64,000 nucleotides of DNA, taken from positions 1,054,001-1,118,000 of the forward strand of contig NZ_CP109137.1 of the NCBI RefSeq assembly GCF_035918095.1, written 5' to 3'. Below, piece by piece: positions 62,470-64,000 of the stretch. The DNA is from Streptomyces sp. NBC_01750. GTDB lineage: Bacteria; Actinomycetota; Actinomycetes; Streptomycetales; Streptomycetaceae. The first letter of the stretch is position 1; each line of letters starts with the position of its first letter. Made by a program: the position numbers and the translations under genes. The notes beneath the pieces are model-generated. The model saw only the letters and a list, made by a program, of their open reading frames with translations, ran no database searches and was not told the DNA's origin.

Positions 62470-63230
62470 TAGCAGCTGTACGGCGATCCGTCCCGCACCA
62501 TGCCGAAGGCCGAGCCGACGCACCGTGCGCGGCACCTCGGCTGGGGTGCGGCGGTGTTCAACCTGCGGGTGTCGGCCGCTCACGCGGGCTGGGAACCGGT
62601 CACCACGCTGTTCCCGGATCCGGGCGATCCATGGCTGCTCGCCGAGGTCGGCCTTGCCGAGCCCGCCGGCCCGGACAATGATCTCGAGGTCCTCCACCCC
62701 GCGCTCCGCTGCCGGCACACCAGCAGGCATCCCTATCACGGGCGAGGAGATCCCTGCGGACATCCTGGACGGGCTTCACGGCGCCGCTCTGCTCGAAGGC
62801 GCGCGTCTGCTTGTTCCCGATGCATGGCATGTGCAGGCGGTGCTGGATCTGGTTCACGACGCCGAATACCGCGAGGCCCTGGACCCCGAGGTGCGGGAGG
62901 AGATCGCCCGTTGGACGTGGGCCGACACCGGGGAGGATGCTTCGCGGCGCGAGGGGATCCCCGACGCCGCCTTCGGCCCCCGACAGCGCAACTCCACTTC
63001 TCCGGTTCGGGACTTCGCGGGACACAGGGCCGTTCCCGGCCGCGGCTCGGGCCATGTTCGAGCAGCACCCTCATCTCGCTCTCCTGGGCACGTCGAACGA
63101 CCGGCCTGCGGACTGGTTGTGAGCGGGCCAGGCGATGCAGCGGATCCTGCTCAAGGCCAGCTTGGACGGTCTGGTCACCTCGCTCACGAGCCAGGCCATG
63201 AAGTGGCCCGAGTTGCGGTGGGCCGTGCCC
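62470..63230 (+). pseudogene. Acg-type nitroreductase remnant (frameshifts and a nonsense codon)
   Basis: Acg (Rv2032) family FMN-binding proteins are DosR-regulon members. Homology runs through three frames: QLYGDPSRTMPKAEPTHRAR and LGWGAAVFNLRVSAAHAGWE; then GLHGAALLEGARLLVPDAWH, VQAVLDLVHDAEYREALDPE, EGIPDAAFGPRQRNS; then FEQHPHLALLGTSNDRPADW. There a TGA at 63120-63122 replaces an expected Arg codon, and the frame resumes AGQAMQRILLKASLDGLVTS. The N-terminal ~100 residues and the end after ELRWAV are missing. Dead gene. Confidence 0.8.
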
Positions 63231-63424
63231 TGCTCGATCAAGTTCTTCTCGTGCGTCGCACCGAGGTTGTGGCCTTCCCGGTGCAGAGACGGCACGACGT
63301 GCACCAGCAACAGCGGGAGGCCACGTCGGTGAGCCTCGTCGGCTCCGCACGCCAGCACCGGCTTCCCAGAACTCCGAGGATCGACGCCGACCACGACAGG
63401 AGGACGCACTCCGGGATCCGTCAT
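63230..63424 (-). pseudogene. universal stress protein, N-terminal remnant
   Basis: Reverse strand from 63424: TDPGVRPPVVVGVDPRSSGK, PVLACGADEAHRRGLPLLLV, HVVPSLHRE, the first beta-alpha unit of a UspA-fold protein. Homology then stops where the antisense nitroreductase remnant begins. The ATP-binding Gly-rich loop is absent. USP genes are typical of this island. A Dos-box-like site lies ~75 bp upstream. Confidence 0.75.
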
Positions 63425-63498
63425 GTCTCCTCCCACGGCCACAGGCATGCGGCCGTCGTCCGTTCTGCCACGGTAGGCACGCTCACGCCGCTCGAAGC

Positions 63499-63514
63499 AG
63501 GGCCCATCGGTCCC
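63499..63514. promoter_or_regulatory. Dos-box-like palindrome upstream of USP remnant
   Basis: AGGGCCCATCGGTCCC, arms GGGNC / GGTCCC, ~75 bp upstream of the remnant's start on the other strand. Confidence 0.5.
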
Positions 63515-63814
63515 GCCGTGGGGAAAACCGGCCTTCGTCGCCGGACCGAACCGCGCAACGCGTCGGGGATCACTTCACCGCGATGAATTGCGGCGCCCCT
63601 GAAGCGTCATCGAGTCGGTTTGGGGCGCCGATGTGTCGGCCGAGCCGGACCGGCCGACAGTGTGAAGGCGGAAAGGGCCCACCCGCTTCTCGCGGATCCT
63701 GTGCGCGGTGCACGGCTGCCGGCCGCTTCTCCGCGCCCTCTTCGGGCCCTTTCCGTCAATTCCATGCAACCACTCCGGGGCGTGTGCGCCACCAGGGCCC
63801 AACAGTCCAATCCC

Positions 63815-63830
63815 GGTCCCGGTCGGCCCT
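63815..63830. promoter_or_regulatory. Dos-box-like palindrome upstream of terminal CBS gene
   Basis: GGTCCCGGTCGGCCCT, ~99 bp before the TTG start of the last gene. Confidence 0.5.
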
Positions 63831-63928
63831 ACCTGCCGCGCCCTGGCGCGCGGAGGCTCAGGACACGGACAGCTGATGTCCGTACCTGCGATGACCGTGT
63901 CGATGCGTGCAAGGGGCGGTGATGTCCG

Positions 63929-64000
63929 TTGAACGTCTCCGATCTGATGAGCTCACCTCCCGTCGGCGTCACTCCGGGCACCAGCCTGCGGGAGGCCGCT
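63929..64000 (+). CDS. CBS-domain protein, 5' end only (runs off window)
   Basis: A TTG-initiated frame, NVSDLMSSPPVGVTPGTSLR followed by EAA, is the start of a CBS domain like those elsewhere in the island. An in-frame TGA three codons upstream leaves TTG 63929 as the only sensible start, with AAGGGG 12 nt before it. Whether the rest is intact cannot be seen. Confidence 0.75.
   Translation, partial: MNVSDLMSSPPVGVTPGTSLREAA

Larger units (their letters stand above)
63449..63928. other. intergenic region between USP remnant and terminal CBS gene
   Basis: Divergent promoter region of ~480 bp; no gene pattern is convincing. It holds two Dos-box-like sites, listed separately. Confidence 0.45.

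Noticed and set aside
63740..63760. CCGTCAATTCC-like string recalling the conserved 16S rRNA 926R site
   Set aside because: Flanking bases do not match 16S rRNA on either strand; chance similarity of 11 bases.

Overview
The window comes from a high-GC actinomycete, almost certainly a Streptomyces or close relative. The evidence is very strong third-position GC bias, frequent GTG/TTG starts, ATGA/GTGA stop-start overlaps, an NRPS operon, a GylR/GlpK pair, a furA-katG locus and a hypoxia/dormancy island of the type known around the S. coelicolor OsdR regulon. The mix of accessory genes, decayed IS copies and deletion scars suggests an unstable, arm-like chromosomal region; that is inference.

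Layout. 1-2614: catalase-peroxidase katG (cut by the window edge), a frameshifted furA remnant in front of it, and a divergent intact Fur/CatR-type repressor. 2645-9718: a large ATPase-LuxR regulator, a secreted subtilisin with a P-domain, a two-domain VOC protein and a calerythrin-like EF-hand protein. 10366-23378: an exporter plus an NRPS operon (stand-alone C; C-A-PCP; A-PCP; A-PCP; C-vestigial A-PCP-reductase) closed by a perfect 17-bp hairpin. 23655-25980: gylR-glpK without glpF or glpD.

26155-30751: an HATPase protein, then a glyoxylate-shunt locus in which malate synthase and a RamB-like regulator have both lost their 5' ends and are joined head to head, with no isocitrate lyase between them. 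30842-37021: a NarL-type two-component system divergent from an acyl-CoA ligase / DUF485 / solute:sodium symporter operon; a 29-codon scrap of an ABC-transporter ATPase lies at the junction. 37583-40069: secreted carboxylesterase and a TetR regulator. 40192-45422: an OmpR-type two-component system and an MMPL/DUF2993 operon, each preceded by one arm of a long inverted repeat.

45450-47679: an IS graveyard (IS1380 and IS110 remnants, an AdhE fragment with an in-frame stop, a HEAT-repeat gene). 48479-64000: a dormancy-type island containing a hydrogenase maturation protease, Hsp20, an Rv1733c-like membrane protein, CBS-BON proteins, a SpoIIE phosphatase and a five-gene group 3b-like [NiFe] hydrogenase operon. 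It also holds many broken members (GNAT, CBS, PPDK, Acg nitroreductase, USP). Upstream of most of these genes or remnants lies a 16-bp palindrome resembling the mycobacterial Dos box, suggesting they belong or belonged to one DevR/OsdR-type regulon.

Main theme: intact operons sit beside many gene remnants with compensating indels, nonsense codons and clean truncation junctions. The most novel-looking intact system is the NRPS line ending in C-(vestigial A)-PCP-reductase.
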